Shown: one piece after another, positions 6,665 through 15,410 of the stretch
Layout of the letters: each line of letters begins with the position of its first letter
Position numbering within the stretch: the first letter of the stretch is position 1
Source of the DNA: Lachnospiraceae bacterium
Lineage (GTDB): Bacteria; Bacillota; Clostridia; Lachnospirales; Lachnospiraceae
Assembly: GCA_022769005.1 (NCBI GenBank)
Contig: JALEKK010000005.1
Location: 1 to 39,760, forward strand
DNA length: 39,760 bases
Reading direction: 5' to 3'
Notes under the pieces: model-generated
Told to the model about the DNA's origin: nothing
The model's input: the letters and a program-made list of their open reading frames with translations, nothing else
The model's database searches: none
Translations under genes and position numbers: made by a program

Positions 6665-7321
6665 ATGAAAGACAGCGATACCAAGAAGATTTCAGCGGCG
6701 GTCGTAAAGAGATTGCCAATATACCGGAGACATTTGAAAGACCTGATGGATGCGGGTATATACAGAATTTCATCAAAGGAACTGAGTTTGAGAATGAAAA
6801 CAACGTCATCTCAGATAAGACAGGATTTAAATCAATTCGGTACATTCGGTCAACAGGGCTACGGCTACAATGTAAGATATTTATATGACGAAATATGCGG
6901 TATACTCGGTTTAAAGGAAAAACATAACACAATAATCATAGGAACAAGCGCGACGATAAGAGCATTGATAAGTAAGCATAACCTGCTCGGAAGAGAATCA
7001 TTTCCGGTTGTGGGTGTTTTTGATACCAACAGGATAAATATCGGAGAAAAATTAGACGGATATGTAATAAACGATCTCAAAGATCTGAAGGAATTGCTTA
7101 AAGAGACCAATGTGGACATAGCAATAGTGGAACTGTCCAAAAATGAGGTGAAATCGGTTATTAATGAATTGATTGAAAACGGAATAAAAGAAATTCTTAA
7201 TATATCGGATACCGATCTCAGATATTCACCGGATATACATATCGAGAACATTAATTTATCCGATGCGCTTTTAAGATTGTCGTTTCACTCATCCGCAAGA
7301 AAAAGAGAGGAAAATATCTGA
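6665..7321 (+). CDS. rex: Rex-family transcriptional regulator with altered NAD loop
   Basis: Rex proteins repress fermentation and respiration genes until a high NADH/NAD ratio releases them. This 218-residue copy keeps the winged-helix DNA-binding part: KDSDTKKISAAVVKRLP start, RISSKEL, SSQIRQDLNQFG and GQQGYGYNV at 64-70. The Rossmann part follows, but the glycine-rich loop expected as GAGNLG reads GTSATI (93-98). The acidic residue after strand two is kept (VFD120), and the C-terminal ENINLSDAL helix region is recognisable. I chose ATG 6665 because it gives the family-standard start; a GTG at 6572 would add 31 non-conserved residues and run through the likely operator. NAD(H) sensing is therefore doubtful. 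nnr follows 47 bases later. Confidence 0.88.
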   Translation: MKDSDTKKISAAVVKRLPIYRRHLKDLMDAGIYRISSKELSLRMKTTSSQIRQDLNQFGTFGQQGYGYNVRYLYDEICGILGLKEKHNTIIIGTSATIRALISKHNLLGRESFPVVGVFDTNRINIGEKLDGYVINDLKDLKELLKETNVDIAIVELSKNEVKSVINELIENGIKEILNISDTDLRYSPDIHIENINLSDALLRLSFHSSARKREENI

Positions 7322-7368
7322 TTATATGACGGAGAGTGAGACGGCGGGAAAGATAAAGGAGATATGCA

Positions 7369-8946
7369 ATGGAGAGACTGTATGATTCAAAGCAGGCAAG
7401 AGATGTAGACCGCCTTACAATTGAAGATTGCCATATTCCTTCCGTATTGCTTATGGAACGGGCTGCGCTTCATATTTCGGGCAGAGCGGCAGAGATATAC
7501 AACAACTGCATAAAAGACAATTTTTTCGTGAAAAATAAAAAGATTCTGGCAGTAGCCGGTTCGGGTAACAACGGGGGAGACAGCGTTGCCGCCGCAAGAC
7601 AGTTATCCGAAAAAAATATAGTTTGCGACATTTATGTTATTTCAAATAATATTAAAAATTCCTTAAAAGAACAGTTGGACATGGCGTCCGCTCTCGGAAT
7701 TAATATATTTTTCGACTGTCCGGACATGTCACGATACGGAATTATTATTGACGGAATATTCGGAACCGGACTTGACAGGGATGTATCAGGTAAATATAAA
7801 ACCGCAATCGAAGAAATTAATAATTCGGGAGCATATGTAATCTCCGCAGATATACCGTCCGGAATATCCGCAGACAGCGGAAAAGTTCTCGGATGCGCCG
7901 TGAAGGCCGACGAAACATTGACTTTTGGAAGGAACAAGCTGGGGATGACGCTCTATCCCGCAATAGATTATGCAGGCAATGTATGTGTTTGCAAAATAGG
8001 ATTTCCGGAATTTATTGAAAAGCAGGTTGCGGATACATATTTCTTGCTTGAGAAAGACGATATTAACAGTTTGAAGAAGAGAGAGGACAATTCCAACAAA
8101 GGAACCTTCGGTAATATACTTATTGTTGCAGGCTCCGAGAATATGGGAGGAGCAGGTATCTTAAGCCTGTCATCCGCGTTACACGGAGGTGCAGGAAAGG
8201 TTACAATGTGTACTCACATAAGCAACAGAACCGCCGTTTTAAGTTCGGTTCCGGAAGCGGTTCTTAAGTTATACGATACTCAGGGTACGGAAGAAATCTG
8301 TGACTGGATAAGAGATAACGTAAACAACTTCAGTTCGGTAATTGTGGGTCCCGGTCTCGGCACGGGAAAGGAAGCAAAATCCATTGTTCATGCCGTTATG
8401 GAATCATCCGAAGTATGTACGGTTATTGATGCGGATGCACTTAACATATGTTCCGATGAACTGTTAAGAAATAAAAATATATTTTTATCAAAGAGAAGAA
8501 AATACAATACGGTAATAACTCCGCATATTAAAGAATTCAGCAGACTGACGGGATTAAACGTAAGTGAAATTAAATCGGATATTGTAAATGTTGCAAAAAA
8601 ATGGGCCAAAAGATTAAATGTTATATTGGTCTTAAAGGATGCAAAGACGGTAATTACCGACGGTTACAAAGTGATTATCAACAATTACGGATGTAACGGT
8701 ATGGCCACCGCAGGTTCCGGAGACGTACTTACGGGAATAATTGCAAACGCCGTACTGAGTACTCCTAAATACTCACATTCAGATACAGAAGAAGAAAGAA
8801 AACGCATTAATGCAATACAATTGGAAAATGTTTCCAAAGGAGTTCTTCTTCACGCTCTTGCGGGTGAAAGTGCAAGAGACGAGAAGGGGAATAACAGCAT
8901 GAGTGCAACTGATATTGTTAAAGGGATTGGCAATGTGCTAAAATGA
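7369..8946 (+). CDS. nnr: Bifunctional NAD(P)HX epimerase/dehydratase
   Basis: A repair enzyme that restores damaged (hydrated) NADH and NADPH. Of 525 residues, the N-terminal YjeF domain (about 1-215) epimerises the hydrate (GSGNNGGDSV, then IDGIFGTGL and ADIPSGI), and the C-terminal ribokinase-like domain (about 220-525) performs ADP- or ATP-dependent dehydration. The latter shows GSENMGGAG, VGPGLG, DADALN, TPHIKEF and NGMATAGSGDVLTGI with the catalytic Asp. A charged segment (about 465-482, SDTEEERKRI) interrupts the C-terminal domain before a final LLHALAGE helix. The ribosome site AAAGGAGA precedes ATG 7369. The stop overlaps an alr start (ATGA). Neighbouring nnr with alr is common in Firmicutes, usually with acpS, which is not seen here. 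Confidence 0.94.
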   Translation: MERLYDSKQARDVDRLTIEDCHIPSVLLMERAALHISGRAAEIYNNCIKDNFFVKNKKILAVAGSGNNGGDSVAAARQLSEKNIVCDIYVISNNIKNSLKEQLDMASALGINIFFDCPDMSRYGIIIDGIFGTGLDRDVSGKYKTAIEEINNSGAYVISADIPSGISADSGKVLGCAVKADETLTFGRNKLGMTLYPAIDYAGNVCVCKIGFPEFIEKQVADTYFLLEKDDINSLKKREDNSNKGTFGNILIVAGSENMGGAGILSLSSALHGGAGKVTMCTHISNRTAVLSSVPEAVLKLYDTQGTEEICDWIRDNVNNFSSVIVGPGLGTGKEAKSIVHAVMESSEVCTVIDADALNICSDELLRNKNIFLSKRRKYNTVITPHIKEFSRLTGLNVSEIKSDIVNVAKKWAKRLNVILVLKDAKTVITDGYKVIINNYGCNGMATAGSGDVLTGIIANAVLSTPKYSHSDTEEERKRINAIQLENVSKGVLLHALAGESARDEKGNNSMSATDIVKGIGNVLK

Positions 8947-8981
8947 ATACTTCAAGTATTTATAATTTAAGGACAATGGAA

Positions 8982-10151
8982 ATGGATGATTATAAGCGAG
9001 CCTATGAAGATGTTAATCTCGACATAATAAAAAATAATGTCGACAATATTATGAAGAGGACGAAGCCCGGAACCAAGACATTGATAGTTGTTAAGGCGGA
9101 TGCATACGGACACGGTGATGTGGCGGTATCAAAAGCATTGGAAACGAGAGCTGATTATTTTGCGGTTGCTACCGGTCCCGAGGCAATCAATCTCAGAGAA
9201 AACGGCATAAAAAAGCCGATTTTGATATTTGGATTTGTGGCATATGAAGAATATGAAGATCTTATAAACAACGATGTGGATCTTGTCATATTCGACAAAG
9301 AATCTGCCGACATATTATCCGAAACGGCACGTAAATCAGGAAAAACCGCCAAATGTCACATAAAAGTGGATACGGGAATGAGGAGAATCGGTATTGAACC
9401 GGTTAAGGAAAGCGTTGAGCTTGTAAAATATATCAAAAATCTTGACTCTGTGGATGCACACGGCATATTTACACATTTTTTCTCATCAGATACTGTTGAC
9501 AAAGGGTTGGCTGAAAAGCAATACAAGCTGTTTACTGACTTCATAGAGATGTGTAAATGTGAAGGAGTAACATTTGACATACACCACTGTGCCAATTCGG
9601 CTGCTGCCATAGATATGCCGAAAACCAATATGGATATGGTAAGAATAGGTATTGCAATGTACGGCCTTGAACCGTCGGAAGATGTTCCGATAGAAAGGGC
9701 AGGGCTGGTTCCCGCAATGTCTTTGAAAAGCAGGGTTTCCATGGTTAAGACAATACATAAGGGAGACAGTGTTGGTTACGGCGGAGTATATGTGGCGGAT
9801 GAAGACAGAAAGATAGCGACTGTATCCATAGGATATGCAGACGGTTATCCGAGAAGCTTATCAAACAAAGGCTATGTGCTTATAAAAGGGAAGAAAGCCG
9901 ATATAGTCGGAAATATATGCATGGACCAGCTTATGGTGGATTGCACCGATATTGACGGCGTAAAGAGAGGCGATACGGTTACAATGATTGGTACGGACGG
10001 TAACGAAACCATTCGGGTCGAAGATTTATCTGCGATTTCCGGAAGATTTAATTATGAATTTGTATGCGGAATAACCAAACGTATTCCGAGAAATTATTAT
10101 GAAAACGGTAATTATATAAAAACGCATGAGCATTTTCATGAAAAGTGGTAA
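8982..10151 (+). CDS. alr: Alanine racemase
   Basis: A pyridoxal-phosphate enzyme that converts L-alanine to D-alanine for peptidoglycan. The PLP lysine lies in VVKADAYGHG (Lys38 from this start), the second catalytic base is the Tyr of SVGYGGVY (Tyr266), and substrate-binding HIKVDTGMRRIG and IGYADGYPR are present. The length of 389 residues is normal. Three in-frame ATGs are available: 8943 overlaps the nnr stop (ATGA), 8976, and 8982. I prefer 8982 because AAGGA (8969-8973) is eight bases upstream and it gives an N-terminus of family length; the 8943 start could also work by translational coupling and would add 13 residues. A short tail rich in His follows the last conserved residues. Confidence 0.93.
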   Translation: MDDYKRAYEDVNLDIIKNNVDNIMKRTKPGTKTLIVVKADAYGHGDVAVSKALETRADYFAVATGPEAINLRENGIKKPILIFGFVAYEEYEDLINNDVDLVIFDKESADILSETARKSGKTAKCHIKVDTGMRRIGIEPVKESVELVKYIKNLDSVDAHGIFTHFFSSDTVDKGLAEKQYKLFTDFIEMCKCEGVTFDIHHCANSAAAIDMPKTNMDMVRIGIAMYGLEPSEDVPIERAGLVPAMSLKSRVSMVKTIHKGDSVGYGGVYVADEDRKIATVSIGYADGYPRSLSNKGYVLIKGKKADIVGNICMDQLMVDCTDIDGVKRGDTVTMIGTDGNETIRVEDLSAISGRFNYEFVCGITKRIPRNYYENGNYIKTHEHFHEKW

Positions 10152-10178
10152 TTGTTAATTTATGAAAGGATATTTAAT

Positions 10179-11048
10179 ATGAAAGACGATCACCCCCGAG
10201 AAAAGAAAGGATTTTTTTCCGTGTTCAGAAAATCAAAGCAGAAAAAAAGCGATGAGGAAGTAACGGAGGAAATTAAAGATATTGTTCAAGAGAGTCACGA
10301 AGCGGGCATAATAGCCGAAAATACCGTTGAAATGATTAATAATATCATTGATTTGGGAGAAAAGACGGTTTCGGACGTTATGACCCACAGAAAAAACATT
10401 GTTTCGATGGATGCCGAGGCAACACTTGATGAGACATTCAAAAAAACGATGCAGGACGGTTTTTCAAGATACCCGGTATATGTTGACAACATCGACAACA
10501 TTGTCGGAATATATCATATAAGAGACCTTGTTAAATGTTACTCCAATCCCGAAAACAGAGGAAAGACATTACTTAATTTAAGTGACGAGCTGCTTATGGA
10601 AGTTTCAGCGGTTCCTGAAACAAGACTTATAAGCAAGCTTTTTAAAGAGATGCAGCACAAGAAAGCGCATATGGTTTTGGTGGTGGATGAATACGGACAG
10701 ACCGCAGGTATTGTAACGATGGAAGACGTGCTTGAAGAAATTGTCGGAAATATATGGGATGAGCACGATGAACCCGATACGGGTATTGATAAACAAAAAG
10801 ACGGATCATATCTGTTGTACGGTCATACGGAATTATCCGAAGCGGGAGATGCATTAGATATAGAATTCGGTAATGACAACATAGAAACCGTCAACGGCTT
10901 TATAACATATAATCTTGGACATATACCTAAAGAGGGAGAGAAGTTTTCTTTTGAATATAAAGGTTATTTGTTTGAAATGTTGAGTGTGAAAAACAGAGTG
11001 GCCGAAGAAGTGAAGGCCACAAAACTTTATGATTATTCTGAAGACTGA
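10179..11048 (+). CDS. CBS-pair protein with CorC/HlyC domain
   Basis: A 289-residue soluble protein. After a basic start (about 1-35) comes the EEIKDIVQESHEAGII region that precedes CBS domains in CorC/TlyC proteins. It is followed by two CBS motifs (TVSDVMTHRKN to VGIYHIRDL, and MVLVVDEYGQTAGIVTMEDV), then a C-terminal transporter-associated domain (DGSYLLYGHTELSEAGD onwards). The membrane CNNM/DUF21 domain present in most Firmicute relatives is missing, so it resembles E. coli CorC, linked to magnesium or cobalt homeostasis and adenosine nucleotide sensing. ATG 10179 has an AAAGGA site eight bases upstream; the TTG at 10152 directly after the alr stop is less likely. Its substrate is not known. 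Confidence 0.85.
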   Translation: MKDDHPREKKGFFSVFRKSKQKKSDEEVTEEIKDIVQESHEAGIIAENTVEMINNIIDLGEKTVSDVMTHRKNIVSMDAEATLDETFKKTMQDGFSRYPVYVDNIDNIVGIYHIRDLVKCYSNPENRGKTLLNLSDELLMEVSAVPETRLISKLFKEMQHKKAHMVLVVDEYGQTAGIVTMEDVLEEIVGNIWDEHDEPDTGIDKQKDGSYLLYGHTELSEAGDALDIEFGNDNIETVNGFITYNLGHIPKEGEKFSFEYKGYLFEMLSVKNRVAEEVKATKLYDYSED

Positions 11049-11140
11049 CGTAGCATAACAATCATTTTTCATATCCGTTTTATTAATTTATATAGATGAT
11101 TATCTAATGTATAAAAATTAAACAAAAAAATAAAGTTACA

Positions 11141-11169
11141 TTGACAATTTACTTATTAAATTGTACAGT
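11141..11169 (+). promoter_or_regulatory. Promoter of ilvN-ilvC
   Basis: TTGACA (11141-11146) and TACAGT (11164-11169) with a 17-base spacer, about 55 bases before ilvN. I see no T-box, attenuator peptide or leucine-codon leader. Confidence 0.6.
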
Positions 11170-11203
11170 AAGTTATATTTTACTTATTATTATTAAACTG
11201 TAA
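11148..11203 (+). repeat. Imperfect tandem repeat upstream of ilvN
   Basis: Two similar 24-25 base units, 11148-11171 and 11179-11203, share TTTACTTATTA at the left and ACAGTAA or ACTGTAA at the right. They overlap the -10 region and the start of transcription, so they could be paired regulator sites. They may also reflect only AT-rich sequence. Confidence 0.35.
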
Positions 11204-11224
11204 TTTAAAATAGGAGGTGCGAAG

Positions 11225-11707
11225 GTGAGAAAAGCAGTATTTTCATTACTTGTAGAGAATTCTTCTGGTGTGCTTAGCCGCGTTTCCGGTCTTTTCAGCA
11301 GAAGAGGATATAATATTGAATCTTTAACCGTAGGCGAGACCCTCGATTCAAGTTATTCAAGAATGACAATTGTCACGACCGGTGACGAAGATGTCTTGGA
11401 TCAGATTGAAAAGCAGTTGGGCAAACTTATAGATATAAAAGAAATCAAGGAACTTCCTATTTCAGAAACAGTATGCAGAGAGTTAATACTTGTAAAGGTT
11501 GAGTGTGACGCATCGAAAAGAAGCGAGATCGCGGCTCTTTCAAATATTTTCCACGCAAAGGTGCTGGATGTCTCGGAGAAATCCGTTGTAATTGAACTTA
11601 CGGGGGATCAGACAAAACTCAATGCATTTGTCAGCCTGCTTAACAGTTATCATGTTATTGAAATAGCAAGGACAGGCATTACAGCTCTCGAAAGAGGAGC
11701 AAAATAA
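11225..11707 (+). CDS. ilvN: Acetolactate synthase regulatory (small) subunit
   Basis: This 160-residue protein is the regulatory subunit of acetohydroxyacid synthase, the first shared enzyme of valine, leucine and isoleucine synthesis; it confers valine feedback inhibition. It has an N-terminal ACT domain (FSLLVENSSGVLSRVSGLFS, then RGYNIESLTVG) over residues 1-75 and the C-terminal small-subunit domain (RELILVKVEC to TGITALERG). It starts at GTG 11225, preceded by TAGGAGGTG. The catalytic subunit gene ilvB is not in the window; the next gene is ilvC, so the regulatory subunit is here paired with the next enzyme of the pathway. Confidence 0.95.
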   Translation: MRKAVFSLLVENSSGVLSRVSGLFSRRGYNIESLTVGETLDSSYSRMTIVTTGDEDVLDQIEKQLGKLIDIKEIKELPISETVCRELILVKVECDASKRSEIAALSNIFHAKVLDVSEKSVVIELTGDQTKLNAFVSLLNSYHVIEIARTGITALERGAK

Positions 11708-11719
11708 TCAAACAAATGA

Positions 11720-12817
<1,098 letters not shown>

Positions 12818-12839
12818 TTATTCTTGTAAGATACATGAT

Positions 12840-12878
12840 AAAAAAGAAGCATTGCCTAAACAGTAATGCTTCTTTTTT
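12840..12878 (+). terminator. Terminator after ilvC
   Basis: Perfect 14-bp stem AAAAAAGAAGCATT (12840-12853) with 12865-12878, 11-base loop, ending in a run of six T. Confidence 0.92.
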
Positions 12879-12897
12879 AATATATAAAGTTAATAAA

Positions 12898-12926
12898 TTG
12901 TTAATGGAGCTTATATAAGATATATA
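12898..12926 (+). promoter_or_regulatory. Probable promoter of mecA
   Basis: TTGTTA (12898-12903) and TATATA (12921-12926), 17-base spacer. A TATAAT at 12923-12928 would be spaced by 19. Confidence 0.5.
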
Positions 12927-12978
12927 ATATAATTAACTAAATTATATACCCAAAACGGTATGAGGGGAGGTGTACATA

Positions 12979-13692
12979 ATGCAATTTAAAAAAATTAATG
13001 ATTTTAAATTCCAGGTAATTCTTAATAAAGACGACATGAATAATTTTAATTTAACAATGGAAGACTTTTTTGGGAATAACACAAACAAAATTCATTCATT
13101 ATTAGACACTCTTATGGAAAAGGCCAGAGAGCAAATAGGTGTCAACATGGACAATACGATTATGTCCGTTCAACTCGTACCGCAGCCTAATCATACTTTT
13201 CTTTTAACCGTAAGCGGAAGAAAGCCTCAGGGCAACGAAGATATGAAAAACGGAAGGAACCCTTACAAGAATAAACAGGACGGTGAAGACATTGTATCCG
13301 ATATATTCGGCGGATTCAGCGATATGGATGAGGATTTCGTTGATGAAGATGAGATGGTTAAGCCAAAAAAACCGGTTGAACTGGATAAAGACATCTTGGA
13401 CAAAAGGATATTGTACAGATTTGATTCTCTTGCGGATATTGAAATGTTTGCAGGTTCCGTGGATTCAACATGGGGAATTAACAATACGCTGTTTAAGGAC
13501 GGCGACAGCTACTACCTTGTACTTTTAAGAACAAGAATGTCTACGGAGAAATATAAAAAATTTCTTATAAAAGCCTTGGAATACGGCACTTTTGAAGTTG
13601 CCGACGACAATGTGATTGCGTATATTATGGAACATATGGACATTCTCCTAAGCGGCAATGCGCTTTCCCAGATAAAAAAATACGCCGTATAA
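12979..13692 (+). CDS. mecA: Adaptor protein MecA
   Basis: MecA links substrates to the ClpC AAA+ unfoldase for degradation with ClpP. The 237-residue protein has the MecA plan: an N-terminal substrate-binding domain (about 1-80, starting MQFKKINDFKFQVIL), an acidic flexible middle (DIFGGFSDMDEDFVDEDEM, about 108-126) and a C-terminal ClpC-binding domain with ILYRFDSLADIEMFA and SYYLVLL. ATG 12979 is preceded by GGGGAGG at eight bases; a GTG nine bases earlier is too close to that site. The S66 peptidase gene follows after 37 bases in the same direction. Its client proteins in this organism are unknown. Confidence 0.9.
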   Translation: MQFKKINDFKFQVILNKDDMNNFNLTMEDFFGNNTNKIHSLLDTLMEKAREQIGVNMDNTIMSVQLVPQPNHTFLLTVSGRKPQGNEDMKNGRNPYKNKQDGEDIVSDIFGGFSDMDEDFVDEDEMVKPKKPVELDKDILDKRILYRFDSLADIEMFAGSVDSTWGINNTLFKDGDSYYLVLLRTRMSTEKYKKFLIKALEYGTFEVADDNVIAYIMEHMDILLSGNALSQIKKYAV

Positions 13693-13729
13693 ATATATCC
13701 GCATACATAACATACATTATGGAGGGCAT

Positions 13730-14839
13730 ATGAAATACCCAAAGTTTTTGGAGAACGGAGGAACGATAGGATTTACAGCTCCGTCATTAGGATGCACCAC
13801 GGAACCGTATAAATCCTGTTTCAGAGAGGCATTAAGCAGGTTTGAGGAACTCGGATACAAAACGGAAGTTACGCCGAACTGCTACATGGCAGACGGAATC
13901 GGGATAAGCACGGATCCGAAAGAGTGTGCAAAAGAGCTTGAATATATATATTCCGACGATAAATCCGATGTGATAATTTCCGTCGGAGGCGGAGAGCTAA
14001 TGTGCGATACCATGGCTGAGCTTGATTTTGAAAGTCTGAAGAAATGTGCTCCGAAATGGTATATGGGATATTCAGATAACACCAATTTCACATTTTTGCT
14101 GAATACGGTTTTGGATACTGCGTCCATATACGCTCCGTGCGCTCCGAGTTTCGGTATGAAGCCTTGGGACAAATCGCTTCAACAGGATATGGATATATTG
14201 ACCGGAAAGACAGATTCCGTAAAAGGGTTCGATATGTGGGAAAGAAACTCCGTTAAATCAGATGTCAATCCGTATGCGCCTTATAATTTAACTGAAGCAA
14301 AGAGATTATACATATATAAAGGTAACACACCTGTTGTTGAAGCACCTTCTCCGGATATGATAAATAACGCCGAAGAGTTGAATATTCCGTTGCCGGAAGT
14401 TAAGAAGTTAAGTACGCCTGTAAGGTTTAAGGGAAGAATAATCGGCGGATGTCTTGACACGTTAATAACTCTTTGCGGAACAAGATTCGACAGAGTTAAG
14501 GAATTTACCGAGAAATACAAAGACGACGGGATTATCTGGTTCCTTGAAAGCTGTGATTTATCCATGCTGCAAATAAGAAGAGGCTTGTTTCAGCTAAAAA
14601 ATGCAGGATGGTTTAATCATGCAAACGGCTTTATTTTCGGAAGACCTTATCATTTTAATGAAACAGAAATAGGAGTAAGCGAATATAATGCGGTCGTATC
14701 CGTATTGGGAGAATTTGATAAATATATGATATTGGATGCGGATATAGGCCATTTACCGCCTGCAATACCGATTATCAGCGGTGCCGTTGCCGATATCACG
14801 GTTGATGACAACATTTCAATACAATATATATACGAATAA
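13730..14839 (+). CDS. S66-family LD-carboxypeptidase-like peptidase
   Basis: A 369-residue serine peptidase of family S66, whose members trim tetrapeptide stems in murein recycling (LdcA) or cleave microcin C7-type compounds (MccF). The triad is visible: Ser115 in MGYSDNT, Glu in WFLESCDL and His in DIGHLPPA. SVGGGELMCD before the nucleophile and GRIIGGCLDTL are also family features. No signal peptide is seen, so it acts in the cytoplasm, as expected for recycling or self-protection. The GGAGGG site is only three bases from the ATG. A strong terminator follows. The recycling role is the simpler reading, since no antibiotic gene is nearby. Confidence 0.9.
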   Translation: MKYPKFLENGGTIGFTAPSLGCTTEPYKSCFREALSRFEELGYKTEVTPNCYMADGIGISTDPKECAKELEYIYSDDKSDVIISVGGGELMCDTMAELDFESLKKCAPKWYMGYSDNTNFTFLLNTVLDTASIYAPCAPSFGMKPWDKSLQQDMDILTGKTDSVKGFDMWERNSVKSDVNPYAPYNLTEAKRLYIYKGNTPVVEAPSPDMINNAEELNIPLPEVKKLSTPVRFKGRIIGGCLDTLITLCGTRFDRVKEFTEKYKDDGIIWFLESCDLSMLQIRRGLFQLKNAGWFNHANGFIFGRPYHFNETEIGVSEYNAVVSVLGEFDKYMILDADIGHLPPAIPIISGAVADITVDDNISIQYIYE

Positions 14840-14865
14840 GATTTGTGTATTGTGCATAAGTTTTT

Positions 14866-14914
14866 AAAAGATGTCCGATTACGGGAATACTCTCCCGATT
14901 CGGGCATCTTTTTT
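14866..14914 (+). terminator. Terminator after the S66 peptidase gene
   Basis: AAAAGATG (14866-14873) pairs with CATCTTTT (14905-14912), and inner CCGA and CGGG segments extend the stem across minor mismatches. A run of Ts ends it at 14914. Confidence 0.8.
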
Positions 14915-14941
14915 GACGAAATCATATATTACCCTGTTTTC

Positions 14942-14970
14942 TTGCAAAAAGGTTCCATAAAATATATAAT
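14942..14970 (+). promoter_or_regulatory. Promoter of the zapA envelope operon
   Basis: TTGCAA (14942-14947) and a perfect TATAAT (14965-14970) at 17 bases, 35 bases before the zapA ATG. Confidence 0.8.
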
Positions 14971-15005
14971 TTCAATTAATTGTCTTTATTGTATAGGAGG
15001 TAGAT

Positions 15006-15410
15006 ATGTCTGAAAAGGTAAGTATAGAGGTCACTCTGGACGGAAAATCATATTTGCTTACCGGAGAAGAGAGTAGGGAATATATGATGAAAGTAGCCGA
15101 TTATGTCAGCCTGAAAGAGCAGGCTTTGGACGGAGAAGATAATTTCAGAGAGCTTTCCGGCAGACTGCGTGAATATTTGATGCGTTTCAGTATTGCGGAC
15201 GATTATTTTAAAGCTCTGGAAGAAATTACGGAATTAAAATCCGTCATCGGTAAAAAAGACGAAGAAATATATGCGCTTAAGCATGAACTTGCAAAAACAC
15301 AGACAAATCTTTCTCAAATAAAGCATAAGGCATTTGATATTCCGGTATTTGATAAAAAAGCCGAATCTGAATGCAGTAAACCTCAGAATGAGGAGAATAA
15401 ACATGAATAA
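15006..15410 (+). CDS. zapA: Cell division protein ZapA
   Basis: ZapA bundles FtsZ filaments at the division site. Residues 1-65 form the ZapA head (VSIEVTLDGKSYLLTGEESREYMMKVA is split here by position only: strands at 4-16, helix at 20-32). Residues 70-110 form the coiled-coil tail (ALEEITELKSVIGKKDEEI). The last 25 residues look disordered and acidic. Length (134) is longer than B. subtilis ZapA (85) because of this tail. AGGAGG lies six bases upstream. The last eight bases overlap the start of the U32 gene, so the two are translationally coupled, a pairing common in Clostridia. Confidence 0.88.
   Translation: MSEKVSIEVTLDGKSYLLTGEESREYMMKVADYVSLKEQALDGEDNFRELSGRLREYLMRFSIADDYFKALEEITELKSVIGKKDEEIYALKHELAKTQTNLSQIKHKAFDIPVFDKKAESECSKPQNEENKHE

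Noticed and set aside
7327-7386. A 19-codon frame between rex and nnr (MTESETAGKIKE...)
   Set aside because: It overlaps the nnr start out of frame and has no ribosome site; too short to support.
11049-11224. Possible T-box, leader peptide or riboswitch before ilvN
   Set aside because: No branched-chain codon run, no T-box sequence and no terminator/antiterminator pair; only a promoter and repeats are visible.
13730-14839. S66 peptidase as microcin C immunity (MccF)
   Set aside because: Triad alone cannot distinguish it, and there is no toxin gene nearby; murein recycling is simpler.
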